The notes under the pieces are model-generated. The model was not told where the DNA came from, ran no database searches, and worked only from the letters and a program-made list of their open reading frames with translations. 64,000 nucleotides of DNA from Roseitalea sp. MMSF_3546 (GTDB lineage Bacteria; Pseudomonadota; Alphaproteobacteria; Rhizobiales; Rhizobiaceae): the NCBI RefSeq assembly GCF_030732865.1, contig NZ_JASHKB010000002.1:1-64000 (forward strand). Reading direction: 5' to 3'. Position numbers and translations under genes: made by a program. Positions 8,784 to 17,836 of this stretch are shown one piece after another; the stretch's first letter is position 1, and every line of letters begins with the position of its first letter.

Positions 8784-9717
8784 GCGCCGGATTGTCGTTC
8801 TCCGGACGCCAAGTGATGGAGAACGGGATGGTATCGCCTTCAGCTCCGATCCGGACAAAGGCGACGTCCGGGTAGCGGATGCCACGCCAATGGTCAGGGA
8901 CCAGGCTGACGCCCAATCCGAGGCCCACGAGATTCATGATGCCTTCTCGGTCGGCCTCGAAGCTCCGCATGCGGATTGATCGACCAAGATCAGAAGCGCA
9001 TCTTGTTATGTAGTCGTGGATTTCCGGGCCAGGTTCCCGCGCACTGACAATGAAAGCCTCTTTACGAACGTCCTTCCAAGAAAGCACCTCACGCCCCGCC
9101 AACCGATGATCGGTGCGCATTGCAAGATAGACCGCCTCATGGTGCAGAAGTAAACCTTCGCCAACTTCCGGCTCTGGATATCCGGCGGCGATAACCGCAT
9201 CGATCTCCCGGTGACTGAGAAGCGCAAGCAGTTCGCTACGGCCAGTCTCGCGCATTGAGACGTCAACACCCGGATGGGCAGCAAGGTATGTCGAGATCAG
9301 ATCACGCACAACGCCGCGAGAAAGCGATGCGATAATCCCAAGGCGCAACCGCCCGCATTCAGCCAAACCGTGGCTCTGCGCGGCACCGATCGCTCGTCGC
9401 ATGTCGCGCAAGACCATCCGGGCGCTCATGATGAAGTGCGACCCACCTTGGGTAAGTCGCGCACCGCTTGGATGACGTTCAAAGAGCGAAAGACCGAGGG
9501 CGTCTTCGAGCCTCTGGATTCGGCGCGACAGTGCGGGCTGGCTGACTGCAAGTCGAACCGCCGCTTGCCGAAAGCTCCCAGCTTCTGCGACAGAAACGAT
9601 CGACAACAGATCTGTGAAGCTCAAGTCCCGGTCAAAGCCATCAATCAAGGAATGTGTGTTGCGTTGCCGGGGCCCTCTCTTTGGACGCCGCACGGCACTC
9701 AGATCGCCCTTTTTCAT
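8692..9717 (-). CDS. LysR-family transcriptional regulator
   Basis: The protein is 341 residues if begun at the ATG at 9717. The N-terminal winged helix is clear (TDLLSIVSVAEAGSFRQAAV, then VSQPALSRRIQRLEDALG, about residues 35-95), followed by a substrate-binding domain from about 120. A downstream TTG start near 9652 would remove a basic 24-residue leader, and no strong ribosome site separates the choices. The C-terminus carries a 24-residue Ser/Pro-rich tail that lies antisense within the DUF2274 gene. It is the last gene of the minus-strand cargo set and may regulate it. Confidence 0.85.
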   Translation of the reverse strand: MKKGDLSAVRRPKRGPRQRNTHSLIDGFDRDLSFTDLLSIVSVAEAGSFRQAAVRLAVSQPALSRRIQRLEDALGLSLFERHPSGARLTQGGSHFIMSARMVLRDMRRAIGAAQSHGLAECGRLRLGIIASLSRGVVRDLISTYLAAHPGVDVSMRETGRSELLALLSHREIDAVIAAGYPEPEVGEGLLLHHEAVYLAMRTDHRLAGREVLSWKDVRKEAFIVSAREPGPEIHDYITRCASDLGRSIRMRSFEADREGIMNLVGLGLGVSLVPDHWRGIRYPDVAFVRIGAEGDTIPFSITWRPENDNPALRRFVSLARVHARKAVSSPSAASQSPDPSP

Positions 9718-9745
9718 TGGGCGAGCAGTGCAAGTTTCTGATGAT

Positions 9746-10405
9746 TCACCACCGTATTGGCCTGCGCTGGCGAAAGAAGCCCCCTGTTGGCCCGTCATCT
9801 GGCAGCGTGGCCAGCCAAACGGCCGTATCTGCGGCCTCTTCAGGGGTCGTAGTAGCGTTCGGTCCTCCCATTCGCGTCCTGACCCAGCCAGGGCACATGG
9901 CGTTGACCTTCACTGTCTGAGGCAGTTCTTGCGCCGCTACGAATGTCAATGCGTTCAAGGCGGCTTTAGCGACCCCGTACCCCCCGGGGCCTCTCAGGCC
10001 TTCTGCAAACGAGCCCCAACCCGAGGAAACGTTGACGATCCGGCCCCAGCGTTGTTCCATCATACGCGGTGCGAAGAGGCGCATGAGATGGAATGGACCG
10101 CGTGTCATGACGTCTAGGCAGCGGTCGAGGTCGGCAGGATCGTCAAACAAACCGCCATGTTGAAGAATGCCGGCGTTGTTCACAAGGATATCGATCCTGT
10201 CCAACCGCCTGGCAGCGTTTTCAATGCTCGCCCGGTCGGCCACGTCAAGTTCGAAGAACCTGGCGCCAATTCCTTTGGCCGCCGCCTGGCCAGCCTCCGC
10301 ATCCCGCGCGGCAAGAACAACCGAGATGCCCTGCTCTCGCAGCTGCTTGGCGATCTCTCTGCCAATGCCCCGGTTCGCTCCAGTCACGAGGGCAGTTTTC
10401 GTCAT
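9746..10405 (-). CDS. Short-chain dehydrogenase/reductase (SDR)
   Basis: This 219-residue classical SDR uses the ATG at 10405. The NAD(P)-binding motif TGANRGIG is at residues 8-15, NNAG at 76-79, the catalytic Ser in VNVSSGW near 127, and YGVAK with Tyr143 and Lys147. The C-terminus ends PTGGFFRQRRPIRW as in many intact SDRs. It would oxidise an alcohol or reduce a carbonyl using NAD(P)H; the substrate cannot be read from sequence. It lies 28 bp before the LysR gene and 46 bp after the luciferase-like gene, on the same strand. Confidence 0.9.
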   Translation of the reverse strand: MTKTALVTGANRGIGREIAKQLREQGISVVLAARDAEAGQAAAKGIGARFFELDVADRASIENAARRLDRIDILVNNAGILQHGGLFDDPADLDRCLDVMTRGPFHLMRLFAPRMMEQRWGRIVNVSSGWGSFAEGLRGPGGYGVAKAALNALTFVAAQELPQTVKVNAMCPGWVRTRMGGPNATTTPEEAADTAVWLATLPDDGPTGGFFRQRRPIRW

Positions 10406-10451
10406 TCTGAGCTCCATGGTTTCCGGAATTGAATTCACGTACGGGGTATCC

Positions 10452-11450
10452 TCAGAGCCGCGCCCCTGTCGCAAAAACAGGCAGGATGTCGCTACCGATC
10501 TCCTCTACGACTTCGTCAGCTGGTCTGCGGCTGTACTTGAGGTTAAGAAGAATGTGTTCGATGCCGATTTCCCGGTAAGCCGCAAGCAATTCCAACATTG
10601 CCTTGCGGCCAAGCCGCCAACCCAGGTGAATTGGCGTTGGGGCGGCATCTACAGACTCCGTGAGATCGACGTAGAGCGACTGCGCGAATGGCTTGGTTGA
10701 CGATGCCCCACTCGTTTCGACCGCCAAATCCCAATCGGATAGTGCCTGTGCCTGGTGTGCTGGCGGGCGAGGATAGGTCAGCCAACCATCAGCCTCGCGA
10801 CCAATCCAGGCCATATCCTGTTGCGCACGACCGGTGACGAGGACCGGCAGGCGGCCGGCCACGGGCTTGGGCAACAAATCTGCGCTGCCGTCCAACGTAC
10901 CCCAACTCGAAGACGCGCGAGGGAACGTCGATTCCGTCAGGTCGCGTATGTAAGCCAGGCTTTCCCGGAAGTCGGCGCCACGCGAACCTATCGGACGGCC
11001 ATATGCGCCATACTCCACGGCACGATCACCCGATGCCAATCCAAGGACCAGCCGCCCACCCGATAGGCTGTCCACCGACGTCGCAGACTTCGCGACATCG
11101 AGTGGATGGTGAAGCGGCAAGGCGATGGCACCGGTCGCAAGGGCGATCGACTTTGTGACCGTGGCCACGGCGCCCAACCAGACCCATGGGTCGTAGATCT
11201 GACCCACATCACCAAAACTGGGGTCGCGCAGCGGGACGTCGCGAACCCATAGCGTGGAATACCCGAGTTCTTCGGCGCGGCACGCCAGATCAAGTTGCCC
11301 CTCCATGCGAGGCACCTCGCCTGAGTAGGCTTCGATCGGGAAGGTCAGACCAAGTGATAGATGTCCCCGGCCCGCGAAGGTGCGCCGGAAACCTTTTGAT
11401 TGGGGCACGTCGCCGTTCTGCCTTTCGGAATGGATTGCGCTGGACCTCAT
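10452..11450 (-). CDS. Luciferase-like (LLM class) flavin-dependent oxidoreductase
   Basis: This 332-residue protein has the bacterial luciferase TIM-barrel pattern: LSLGLTFPIEAYSG, LACRAEELGYSTLWVRD, ALATGAIALPLHHPLDVAKS and LSGGRLVLGLASGDR. It resembles the TIGR03571 subgroup of LLM oxidoreductases, which use reduced flavin and often O2. A ribosome site (AAAGGA) precedes the ATG at 11450. It sits in the same minus-strand run as the MDR, TIM-barrel and SDR genes, suggesting a shared catabolic pathway. The substrate is unknown. Confidence 0.88.
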   Translation of the reverse strand: MRSSAIHSERQNGDVPQSKGFRRTFAGRGHLSLGLTFPIEAYSGEVPRMEGQLDLACRAEELGYSTLWVRDVPLRDPSFGDVGQIYDPWVWLGAVATVTKSIALATGAIALPLHHPLDVAKSATSVDSLSGGRLVLGLASGDRAVEYGAYGRPIGSRGADFRESLAYIRDLTESTFPRASSSWGTLDGSADLLPKPVAGRLPVLVTGRAQQDMAWIGREADGWLTYPRPPAHQAQALSDWDLAVETSGASSTKPFAQSLYVDLTESVDAAPTPIHLGWRLGRKAMLELLAAYREIGIEHILLNLKYSRRPADEVVEEIGSDILPVFATGARL

Positions 11451-11528
11451 TTCGAGTCCTTTCGGTCAGTCGATTGGGGTCGGCACGCTGGGAGGAGATG
11501 CGCGCCGACCCCGGCCGTGGGCATGCCG

Positions 11529-12476
11529 TCAGGCGGCCGCACCCTTTTCGGCCATCCCGGCCAAACGGAGTTGTTTGCCCGTAGCCTGAAAGACCCGCTT
11601 ATAGGCGATCTCCATCGGTAGGCGCCGGAACTCCTCCGAAAGGATCTCATTGCCCCAAGGTCCATCGAAGCCGGCAGCGCGGCAGGCATTTATGAAACCG
11701 ACTACGTCGTAGTCGCCCTCGCCGGGAATCCGACGGCAGTTGACGGTGAGATCGAGGAAGCCAGGCATGCCTGGTCGCGCCAGAACGGCCTTGTCTTCGT
11801 CGTCGAAGGCGAGACCGTCGTCGAGTTCAACACCGATCAACTTGCGCTTCGGAAGCGCCGCAATGTCGGCGTAGGAGATGCCGTCCATGTTGTTCACGTG
11901 CCAAGTATCGAGAAACAAGCCGGCTGCAGGATGATCCCCCATCCACTCCAAGGTTTGTTCGAGCGTTTGCGAGTTCGGGTCGGGTGGAAGAATCTCGAAT
12001 GCGATCCTCGTGCCGGCCTCAGCGGCTTCGTCACAGAGCTCATGGAACCGAGAACGCAAGAACGCCTTGTCTGGCAACGGAATTCCGAAGTTGCCGGCCT
12101 TGATGTGCCGGGCGCCGAATGCCTTGGCGGCCGCCAATACTAGACGTCGGTTCTCCATTTCACCCCGCCTGCGCGGATCGTCATTCGGGTGAACCCATTC
12201 GGTCAGGAACTCGACCTCGATTTCGGTAATACCGTGCGCGTCGAAGAGCCCCTTCATCCAGGCGAGTTTCTCTTCCTCGCTGCTCCCCTCGGCCTCGTTC
12301 GCCAGAACGAATGCCAGGTCCTCATGGAAGACGCCCATGCCGACAAAACCGGCACGAGCGACCTGTGCGACACGGGATCGAAAACTCCATGGGCTCCAGT
12401 TCTGCCAGGTAAAGGGCCGGGCCGGGCCGGCGTGCATCCAGCAAGTCGCCATCTGAGCGGTTGAGAGATTTGACAT
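11529..12476 (-). CDS. Xylose-isomerase-like TIM-barrel protein, cytoplasmic paralogue
   Basis: This 315-residue sugar phosphate isomerase/epimerase-family protein starts at 12476, where GGGGGA lies 4-9 nt upstream; the in-frame ATG 15 nt earlier overlaps that ribosome site. Metal-ligand-like motifs are visible: FEILPPDPN, LDTWHVNN, VELDDG and GNEILSEE. It has no signal peptide. It is closely similar along its length to the exported protein at 16649-17752, including the MA-CW-HxGP start and the RRLPMEIA end. It is 11 bp downstream of the MDR reductase gene. The reaction is unknown. Confidence 0.86.
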   Translation of the reverse strand: MSNLSTAQMATCWMHAGPARPFTWQNWSPWSFRSRVAQVARAGFVGMGVFHEDLAFVLANEAEGSSEEEKLAWMKGLFDAHGITEIEVEFLTEWVHPNDDPRRRGEMENRRLVLAAAKAFGARHIKAGNFGIPLPDKAFLRSRFHELCDEAAEAGTRIAFEILPPDPNSQTLEQTLEWMGDHPAAGLFLDTWHVNNMDGISYADIAALPKRKLIGVELDDGLAFDDEDKAVLARPGMPGFLDLTVNCRRIPGEGDYDVVGFINACRAAGFDGPWGNEILSEEFRRLPMEIAYKRVFQATGKQLRLAGMAEKGAAA

Positions 12477-12487
12477 GTCTTCCCCCT

Positions 12488-13480
12488 TCACGCTGCGATC
12501 TCGACGACGACCTTGCCGATCGCCGACTTGCTCTCGAGACGCGCATGCGCGTCCGAAGCCTTTTCGAGGGGGTGAACCGAGTCGATGATCGGCTTCAGCT
12601 TGCCAGCATCAACCAGACTGGCGATCTCCTTGAGGATCTCACCGTGCCGCTTATTTCCATACCCGTGAACGAGCGGGATCAACATGTAGATCACGTGCAG
12701 CGTCAGCCCACGCAGGTGTGCTTGGGTAAGATCGATTTCACCAATTGAAACCGTAGTGGCGACTTGCCCGTTCAGTTTGGCCGCGGCGAGCGCCGTTGGG
12801 ACGTTCGTCGTGCCAACCGTATCGAAGACGAGGTCGAATCCACGTCCGTCGGTCAGGCGCGCGACATAGTCATCCACGCCTTCGGCAGCATAGTCGATCG
12901 AAGTTGCTCCGAGAGCTTCGATGGCGGCGAGGCGATCTGACCCGCTGTCCGTAGCGAACACCTTTGCCCCAGCGTCTTTGGCGATCTGGATGGCAACGTG
13001 GCCCACGCCGCCGGCACCGCCGTGTATCAGGACAGTCTGGTCCGCGGTGAGCTTCATGCGGTCGAACAGCGCCTCGTATGCTGTGATCGAGACGAGTGGG
13101 AGAGCTGCCGCTTCGATCATCGAGAGAGACGAAGGCTTCTTGGCGATCAGGCGGATGTCCGCAGAAATGTACTCGGCAAGTGCCCCCTGGTGATGGGCGA
13201 CACCTCCGGCACACCCGTAGACTTCGTCACCGACCTTGTACCCTCTGACCCCTTCGCCCACGGCTTCGACGGTCCCGGCGAAGTCCATGCCGAGCACGGC
13301 AGGAGGTGTGGGAATGAAGTTCACGACAGGGCCCATGTCCCGCGCCATGAGATCGGCTGTGTTGACGCTCGAAGCAGCGATACTGACGAGCACTTGGCCT
13401 GAGCCTGCTTTCGGACGCTCGAGCTCGGCAGCCTCGAAGACGTCAGGGCCACCATTGCCACGAATTATCTGAACTCTCAT
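12488..13480 (-). CDS. MDR-family zinc-independent NAD(P)H:quinone oxidoreductase
   Basis: This 330-residue medium-chain reductase starts at 13480, with AGGAAAGG about 11 nt upstream; the open frame runs further to 13543 without family similarity. The Rossmann motif HGGAGGVGHVAIQIAK is at about 150-165, and the GroES-like N-terminal domain lacks the usual zinc-binding Cys/His set, as in quinone oxidoreductases. It is the first gene of the minus-strand cargo set and is divergent from the LysR gene at 13596, its likely regulator. Confidence 0.9.
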   Translation of the reverse strand: MRVQIIRGNGGPDVFEAAELERPKAGSGQVLVSIAASSVNTADLMARDMGPVVNFIPTPPAVLGMDFAGTVEAVGEGVRGYKVGDEVYGCAGGVAHHQGALAEYISADIRLIAKKPSSLSMIEAAALPLVSITAYEALFDRMKLTADQTVLIHGGAGGVGHVAIQIAKDAGAKVFATDSGSDRLAAIEALGATSIDYAAEGVDDYVARLTDGRGFDLVFDTVGTTNVPTALAAAKLNGQVATTVSIGEIDLTQAHLRGLTLHVIYMLIPLVHGYGNKRHGEILKEIASLVDAGKLKPIIDSVHPLEKASDAHARLESKSAIGKVVVEIAA

Positions 13481-13560
13481 CGGATCCGATTCCTTTCCTG
13501 TTGGAGCCGTTGAGACAGACATGGACTTTCGCACTTGCAGCATATAGAGCCATGAGTAAG

Positions 13561-13572
13561 GAAACTAGTTTC
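13561..13572. promoter_or_regulatory. Perfect 12-bp palindrome in the MDR/LysR divergent promoter
   Basis: The sequence GAAACTAGTTTC is a perfect palindrome located 24 bp before the LysR start and 80 bp before the MDR start. LysR proteins usually bind dyads in such divergent regions, so this is a candidate operator. Only the symmetry and position are seen; binding is inferred. Confidence 0.5.
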
Positions 13573-13595
13573 TCAAGAATCAGGAAAATCAAGCG

Positions 13596-14498
13596 ATGCC
13601 CTTGAACCTCGAGGATGTTGCGCTTTTCAAACGGATCGCCGCCGCTGGGAGCCTGTCCGAGGCGGCGCGGCAGATGGGGTTGACTCCACAGATCGCGAGC
13701 CGCCGACTTCAACGTTTGGAAGCCTATCTCGGGGTCAAGTTGCTTCATCGGACGACGCGGCGGAGCGCACTGACAAATGATGGCGAGGTTTTCCTTGCTG
13801 CTGCTCAACGTCTCACTGCCGAGGCGGAGGCGGCTGAAGCCTCCGTCGGTCCGAACAAGGAAGAGCCAAGAGGCACCCTGCGTGTCAGCGCTCCCGCCAC
13901 ATTCGGCCGGAAGGCGATATCGCCATTCGTGCCCGGACTTCTTGCAAGGCATCCGGATTTGAGGATCGATCTTCAACTGACAGACAGCGTCGTTGATCTT
14001 ATTGAAAATGCGATAGATATTGCCGTCCGCATAGCGACGATGCGTCCCACGACGCATATTGCGCGAAAGCTTGCGGACAACCCTATCATGCTGGTCGCCG
14101 CGCCGGCCTACATCAAGAAAAATGGAGTGCCCCGAACGCTCGATGACCTGGCCCAGCATTCCTGTCTGGTGCGGACCGGAACGGATGTTTGGTCCTTCAT
14201 CAATGACGGCACGGAGCGTCAGATTCGCGTTTCTGGGGCTTTCACCAGCAACGCGAACGAAGCACTGCGTGAAGCCGCCCTTTCGGGTCTCGGGCTTGGA
14301 CTGCACTCGCGCTGGGACATCGATGACCATCTAGCGAACGGAGAACTGGTGAAAGTTCCACTCGAAGACGCTGAACCACGCCGTCTCTCCATCTGGGCTG
14401 TCCGGCCTGGAGGGCGTGAAACCACGCCACGTGCAAAGGTCTTTTTGGACGCGCTTGAGGGCATGCTGCACCCGCACAGGAAACTGCCGCGCGCTTGA
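13596..14498 (+). CDS. LysR-family transcriptional regulator, divergent from the MDR gene
   Basis: This 300-residue LysR protein has its winged helix at residues 1-60 (LEDVALFKRIAAAGSLSEAARQMG, then SRRLQRLEAYLGVKLLHRTT) and a periplasmic-binding-type effector domain from about 90. It belongs to the CrgA/DsdC-like group by its short N-terminus and LxRTTR motif. It is transcribed away from the MDR-TIM-LLM-SDR set and shares a 115-bp intergenic region with it, the usual arrangement for a LysR activator of the neighbouring operon. Confidence 0.92.
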   Translation: MPLNLEDVALFKRIAAAGSLSEAARQMGLTPQIASRRLQRLEAYLGVKLLHRTTRRSALTNDGEVFLAAAQRLTAEAEAAEASVGPNKEEPRGTLRVSAPATFGRKAISPFVPGLLARHPDLRIDLQLTDSVVDLIENAIDIAVRIATMRPTTHIARKLADNPIMLVAAPAYIKKNGVPRTLDDLAQHSCLVRTGTDVWSFINDGTERQIRVSGAFTSNANEALREAALSGLGLGLHSRWDIDDHLANGELVKVPLEDAEPRRLSIWAVRPGGRETTPRAKVFLDALEGMLHPHRKLPRA

Positions 14499-14553
14499 CA
14501 GGCCAGTAGGCGTCCGGTGCTGTGCGGGCGGGAGATGCCATGGGAGGTATCCA

Positions 14554-16221
14554 ATGGTCGGTTTGTTGCACCCGAGCGAACACCGCGGGGCGGTTAAGTC
14601 GTCATGGGACCGATGTGCGAGGATCTTTAACATCCAAGCAGATTCGCACGTGCCTATTATGCGCCTTATGCAATCCGAGATAGCACCCCGACAAGGAGAG
14701 TTGCGAGATGCCCTGGGAGACGTCCGCTCGGAGATCGATTTGCTGGCGGACGTCGCACTCAAGGCCGGACAATGCCTCGTCGTTACGGATCCGGGAAGCG
14801 TCGTCGTTGAAGTTCGTGCCGATCCATCTGCGCAATCCATCCTGGAACGCGCAGGTATAACGCTCGGGAGTTGCTGGACCGAACAAGTCGCAGGGACGAA
14901 CGGTGTTTCGTTAGCACTCGCACAGGGCAAGGCTTTCACAGCCAGGGGACCGGACCATTATCTCCGCAATCTGCGCGAGTTCGCCTGTACCGGCGTCCCT
15001 CTGCGCGCTGCCGACGGTCGCGTCATGGGTACATTAACACTATCATGCATCGATCGCGATTATGCGGCTGATTACGTCTTGGCCCAGCAATTGCTGAACC
15101 AAGCGTCGGATGGTATTCAGGCGCGGCTCTTCTTGCGCGCCCACAGCGGCAGACACGTTGTCGCGCCATCGCCGGAAGCGCCGCCCGGTGCGTTGGTTGC
15201 GATCGACGACGGCGCAACCATTGTGGCGGCGACCCGAGCAGCCGAGCAAATGCCAGGTAACGGTAAGACCATCATCGGTCGGCCATTCGAAGAGGTTTTC
15301 ATCAAGCCCCTGCCGGCGCAGCGAGCCCCCGGGAGAGTGGCCAGCCTCGGTGGCGTGTCCGGCAGACTGCCTCACGCGGTTTCGCAGATTGCAGGACAGG
15401 ACTTGGCCGCGAACAAGGCAGCAACGCGGGCCGTACAGATACTATCTCTGGGTCAGCCCTTGGCGATCGTCGGAGCCGCCGGAACGGGCAAGCTGCAAGT
15501 CGCCGAAGGTTTTTTGGCGACACGAATGAAACGCGTCATTCGCCTTTGCGGGTCGGGACTGGCCGCGCATGGTGAAGCCGGCCGCTTGATCGCGAAATGG
15601 ATCGAGCAGGCCGACGAAGCACTAAACAGCGGCTCGGGGCCGAGCATGCTCCTCGACCGCATCGATTGCATTCCAAGAAAAGCACGCCACCGCCTGATTG
15701 CCTGGCTCGAGGCGCTGGACCGTGACGGACGCTTGCGAGGCGTTCACAGCGAAACTGTGATTGTTGCGACGATTCAGGCGGAGGAACTCCCCGCGAACCT
15801 GAGACCGCTGTTCGCGTCACACGAAATCTGTCTGCCTCCACTTCGGGACAGAAGCGACAAGGTCGAATTGATCCAAGCATGCTGGCGTCGACTTGCTTCA
15901 GACGGCCAAGAGCTGTGTGCAGACGCGGTTGAACCGATGCTCACATATCCCTGGCCGGGCAATTTTCGCGAGTTGCAAGCGGTGCTTTCTCAGGCGCTAA
16001 CGTTAGCCGGGACCAATTCTTTGGAAAGGGATATGCTTCCGGATCATATTCGCGACGCTGGAGCACCACGTGGGCCTGCAGCGCATTCCTTGACCTCGGC
16101 ATTGATGGCAGCGGATTGGAACGTAAGCCGTGCCGCTCGGCTTATGGGGGTAAGCCGAGCGACAATAAACAGGCGGATTAGAGAGGCCGGGCTGAGCCGG
16201 CCCGTAGTCAGAGACGACTAA
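14554..16221 (+). CDS. AcoR-like GAF/AAA+/Fis regulator with a degenerate AAA+ core
   Basis: The protein is 555 residues from the ATG at 14554, which has GGAGG 6 nt upstream; the frame is open to 14416 but inside the LysR gene. The AcoR-type start (AVKSSWDRCARIFNIQ) precedes a GAF domain (about 60-190), an AAA+ region with Walker A GAAGTGK, and a Fis helix-turn-helix at the C-terminus (WNVSRAARLMGVSRATINRR). The GAFTGA loop that contacts sigma-54 is absent, and the Walker B position reads LLDRID rather than FLDEI. It may therefore regulate without sigma-54 or ATP hydrolysis. The adjacent dehydrogenase operon is the probable target. Confidence 0.85.
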   Translation: MVGLLHPSEHRGAVKSSWDRCARIFNIQADSHVPIMRLMQSEIAPRQGELRDALGDVRSEIDLLADVALKAGQCLVVTDPGSVVVEVRADPSAQSILERAGITLGSCWTEQVAGTNGVSLALAQGKAFTARGPDHYLRNLREFACTGVPLRAADGRVMGTLTLSCIDRDYAADYVLAQQLLNQASDGIQARLFLRAHSGRHVVAPSPEAPPGALVAIDDGATIVAATRAAEQMPGNGKTIIGRPFEEVFIKPLPAQRAPGRVASLGGVSGRLPHAVSQIAGQDLAANKAATRAVQILSLGQPLAIVGAAGTGKLQVAEGFLATRMKRVIRLCGSGLAAHGEAGRLIAKWIEQADEALNSGSGPSMLLDRIDCIPRKARHRLIAWLEALDRDGRLRGVHSETVIVATIQAEELPANLRPLFASHEICLPPLRDRSDKVELIQACWRRLASDGQELCADAVEPMLTYPWPGNFRELQAVLSQALTLAGTNSLERDMLPDHIRDAGAPRGPAAHSLTSALMAADWNVSRAARLMGVSRATINRRIREAGLSRPVVRDD

Positions 16222-16570
16222 AGCCTGCTGCTTTCGCCGCGTAGGTCGGGCTGATGGCGTCTAGGACGCTACGAATGTACGGCGACGCATTGGACGAGAC
16301 GACGCCTTCGATCCCGTCGATGTGTTCGAAGAACCGACCCGCATAGTTTTCAGCGAAGTTCCTAACGTGTTTGTCGCCCTCTTCAGCGTTGGCATACCGC
16401 TCCTGAATGTGGCAGGTCCGGCCTTCGTCACAGAAGAACCACTCATAAATGAGCGTACCCGGCTCGTTTTCTGCCTCGGCCACCAACTCTTGCATGATCG
16501 TCTCAAAGCCATGTTTTCGTTCGGCCGGAACACCGACCTTCAGATAGACGTGGATGGATTCGTCGGGCAT
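16208..16570 (-). CDS. ABM-domain protein (putative quinol monooxygenase)
   Basis: This 120-residue protein matches the antibiotic biosynthesis monooxygenase fold: a GFETIMQELVAEAENEPGTLIYEWFF core, then HIQERYANAEEGDKHVRNF. Related small dimers act as quinol monooxygenases or as cofactor-free oxygenases. It is the last gene of the dehydrogenase operon on the minus strand. Its 3' end overlaps the end of the convergent AcoR-like gene by 14 bp. The substrate is unknown. Confidence 0.85.
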   Translation of the reverse strand: MPDESIHVYLKVGVPAERKHGFETIMQELVAEAENEPGTLIYEWFFCDEGRTCHIQERYANAEEGDKHVRNFAENYAGRFFEHIDGIEGVVSSNASPYIRSVLDAISPTYAAKAAGFSRL

Positions 16571-16648
16571 ATTCTGTCTCCCGGTTTGAATTGATTGTTG
16601 TCTGTCGTCCGCGGGCTATGCTGCAGGAGACTGATACTCCGGGGCAAT

Positions 16649-17752
16649 TCAACCCCGACTGTAGAGCTGGATCGGTCCGGCGAGATCTGTGCCGTCCAGG
16701 GCGTGCCGGACGTGGTTCATCGAGGTCTCATGGACATGGCGAACGGCGACTTCCATTGGAAGCCGGCGTAATTCCTCGGAGAGGATCTCGTTGCCCCACG
16801 GACCGCGGTAGCCGGAATCGTGCACCGCCTGGATAAAGCCGACGACGTCGAAGTTGCCTTCACCCAACGGCCTGCGCGTGTTCACGGTCAACTCGATGAA
16901 CCCGGGAGAGCCGATGCGTTGGAAGAAGCGCGCGTATCGTTGGTCATTGACAACCCAACCGTCGTCCAACTCGACGCCTACTATGTCACCCGGCTGGAGC
17001 GCCGCGATGGCATCGTATGTGATGCCAGGGATATTGTTGACGTGCCAGGTGTCGAGGAAGATCCCGCCGTTATGTGGTCCGTCCGTCACCGCCATAGCCT
17101 GGTCCAAAGTGGCGCCATTTGGGTCGGGTGGCAGGATTTCCATGCAGACGTTGACGCCGCTTTCCTCAAAATCGGCACAGAGCTCTCGGAAACCCTGGTT
17201 TGCGGTCGCCACATCAACAGGAACACCGAGGTTACCGCATTTCAGATTGGTCGGCCGCAGGATGTTCGCTGCCTCGATCAACAGCTCGCGGATCGGCTGT
17301 TCGCCGTCCCGAAGCATGTTGCCACGCGGAACCATCCAGTTGACAAGGAATTCGATCTCGTTTGTCGTCAGCCCGTTCTCGTCGAGTACGTCCTTCATCC
17401 AACGGAACTTGTCCGCCCGGCTGTTGCCCGGCGCCTGCTGTTCGAGGATGTACGCGATGTCGTCATGGAAGAGACCCATCCCCTGAAAACCCGCTTCCGC
17501 GACCTGGCGGGCGCGATACTCGAAAGGTACGGGGCTCCACATACGACCCGCGAATGGAACAACCGGCCCCATATGGACCCAGCATGAGGCGATCAATCGG
17601 TGATCTCCAGCCGCAGACTGCGCGGAGGCGCTGGCGCCTGATGTGAGCCCCATTCCCATTGCACCGAATGCGACGGCGCCGGCGGCCCCAGCTTGGAGCA
17701 TCGCCCGACGTGACGGGTCCTTGGGGCTGTCGTCTTTAGTATGTTCGTGCAT
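16649..17752 (-). CDS. Tat-exported xylose-isomerase-like TIM-barrel protein
   Basis: This 367-residue protein has a Tat signal: SRRAMLQ at residues 14-20, a hydrophobic AGAAGAVAFGAMGMGLTSGA stretch, then an ASAS/A-type cleavage region near 44. The mature part is a TIM-barrel isomerase-like domain with MEILPPDPN, LDTWHVNN, VELDDGW and GNEILSEELRRLPMEVA, closely matching the cytoplasmic protein at 11529-12476. Tat export would imply folding, probably with metal, before transport to the periplasm. The gene is 84 bp downstream of the lipoate ligase gene. The reaction is unknown. Confidence 0.87.
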   Translation of the reverse strand: MHEHTKDDSPKDPSRRAMLQAGAAGAVAFGAMGMGLTSGASASAQSAAGDHRLIASCWVHMGPVVPFAGRMWSPVPFEYRARQVAEAGFQGMGLFHDDIAYILEQQAPGNSRADKFRWMKDVLDENGLTTNEIEFLVNWMVPRGNMLRDGEQPIRELLIEAANILRPTNLKCGNLGVPVDVATANQGFRELCADFEESGVNVCMEILPPDPNGATLDQAMAVTDGPHNGGIFLDTWHVNNIPGITYDAIAALQPGDIVGVELDDGWVVNDQRYARFFQRIGSPGFIELTVNTRRPLGEGNFDVVGFIQAVHDSGYRGPWGNEILSEELRRLPMEVAVRHVHETSMNHVRHALDGTDLAGPIQLYSRG

Positions 17753-17836
17753 CGTTTCCTCCCTTTTGGGTTATGCCCTCCTCCAAGGGCCTCTCACCGA
17801 ATGTGAGTTCGTTGGGCGTTGCGTGCGGCCTTCTCC

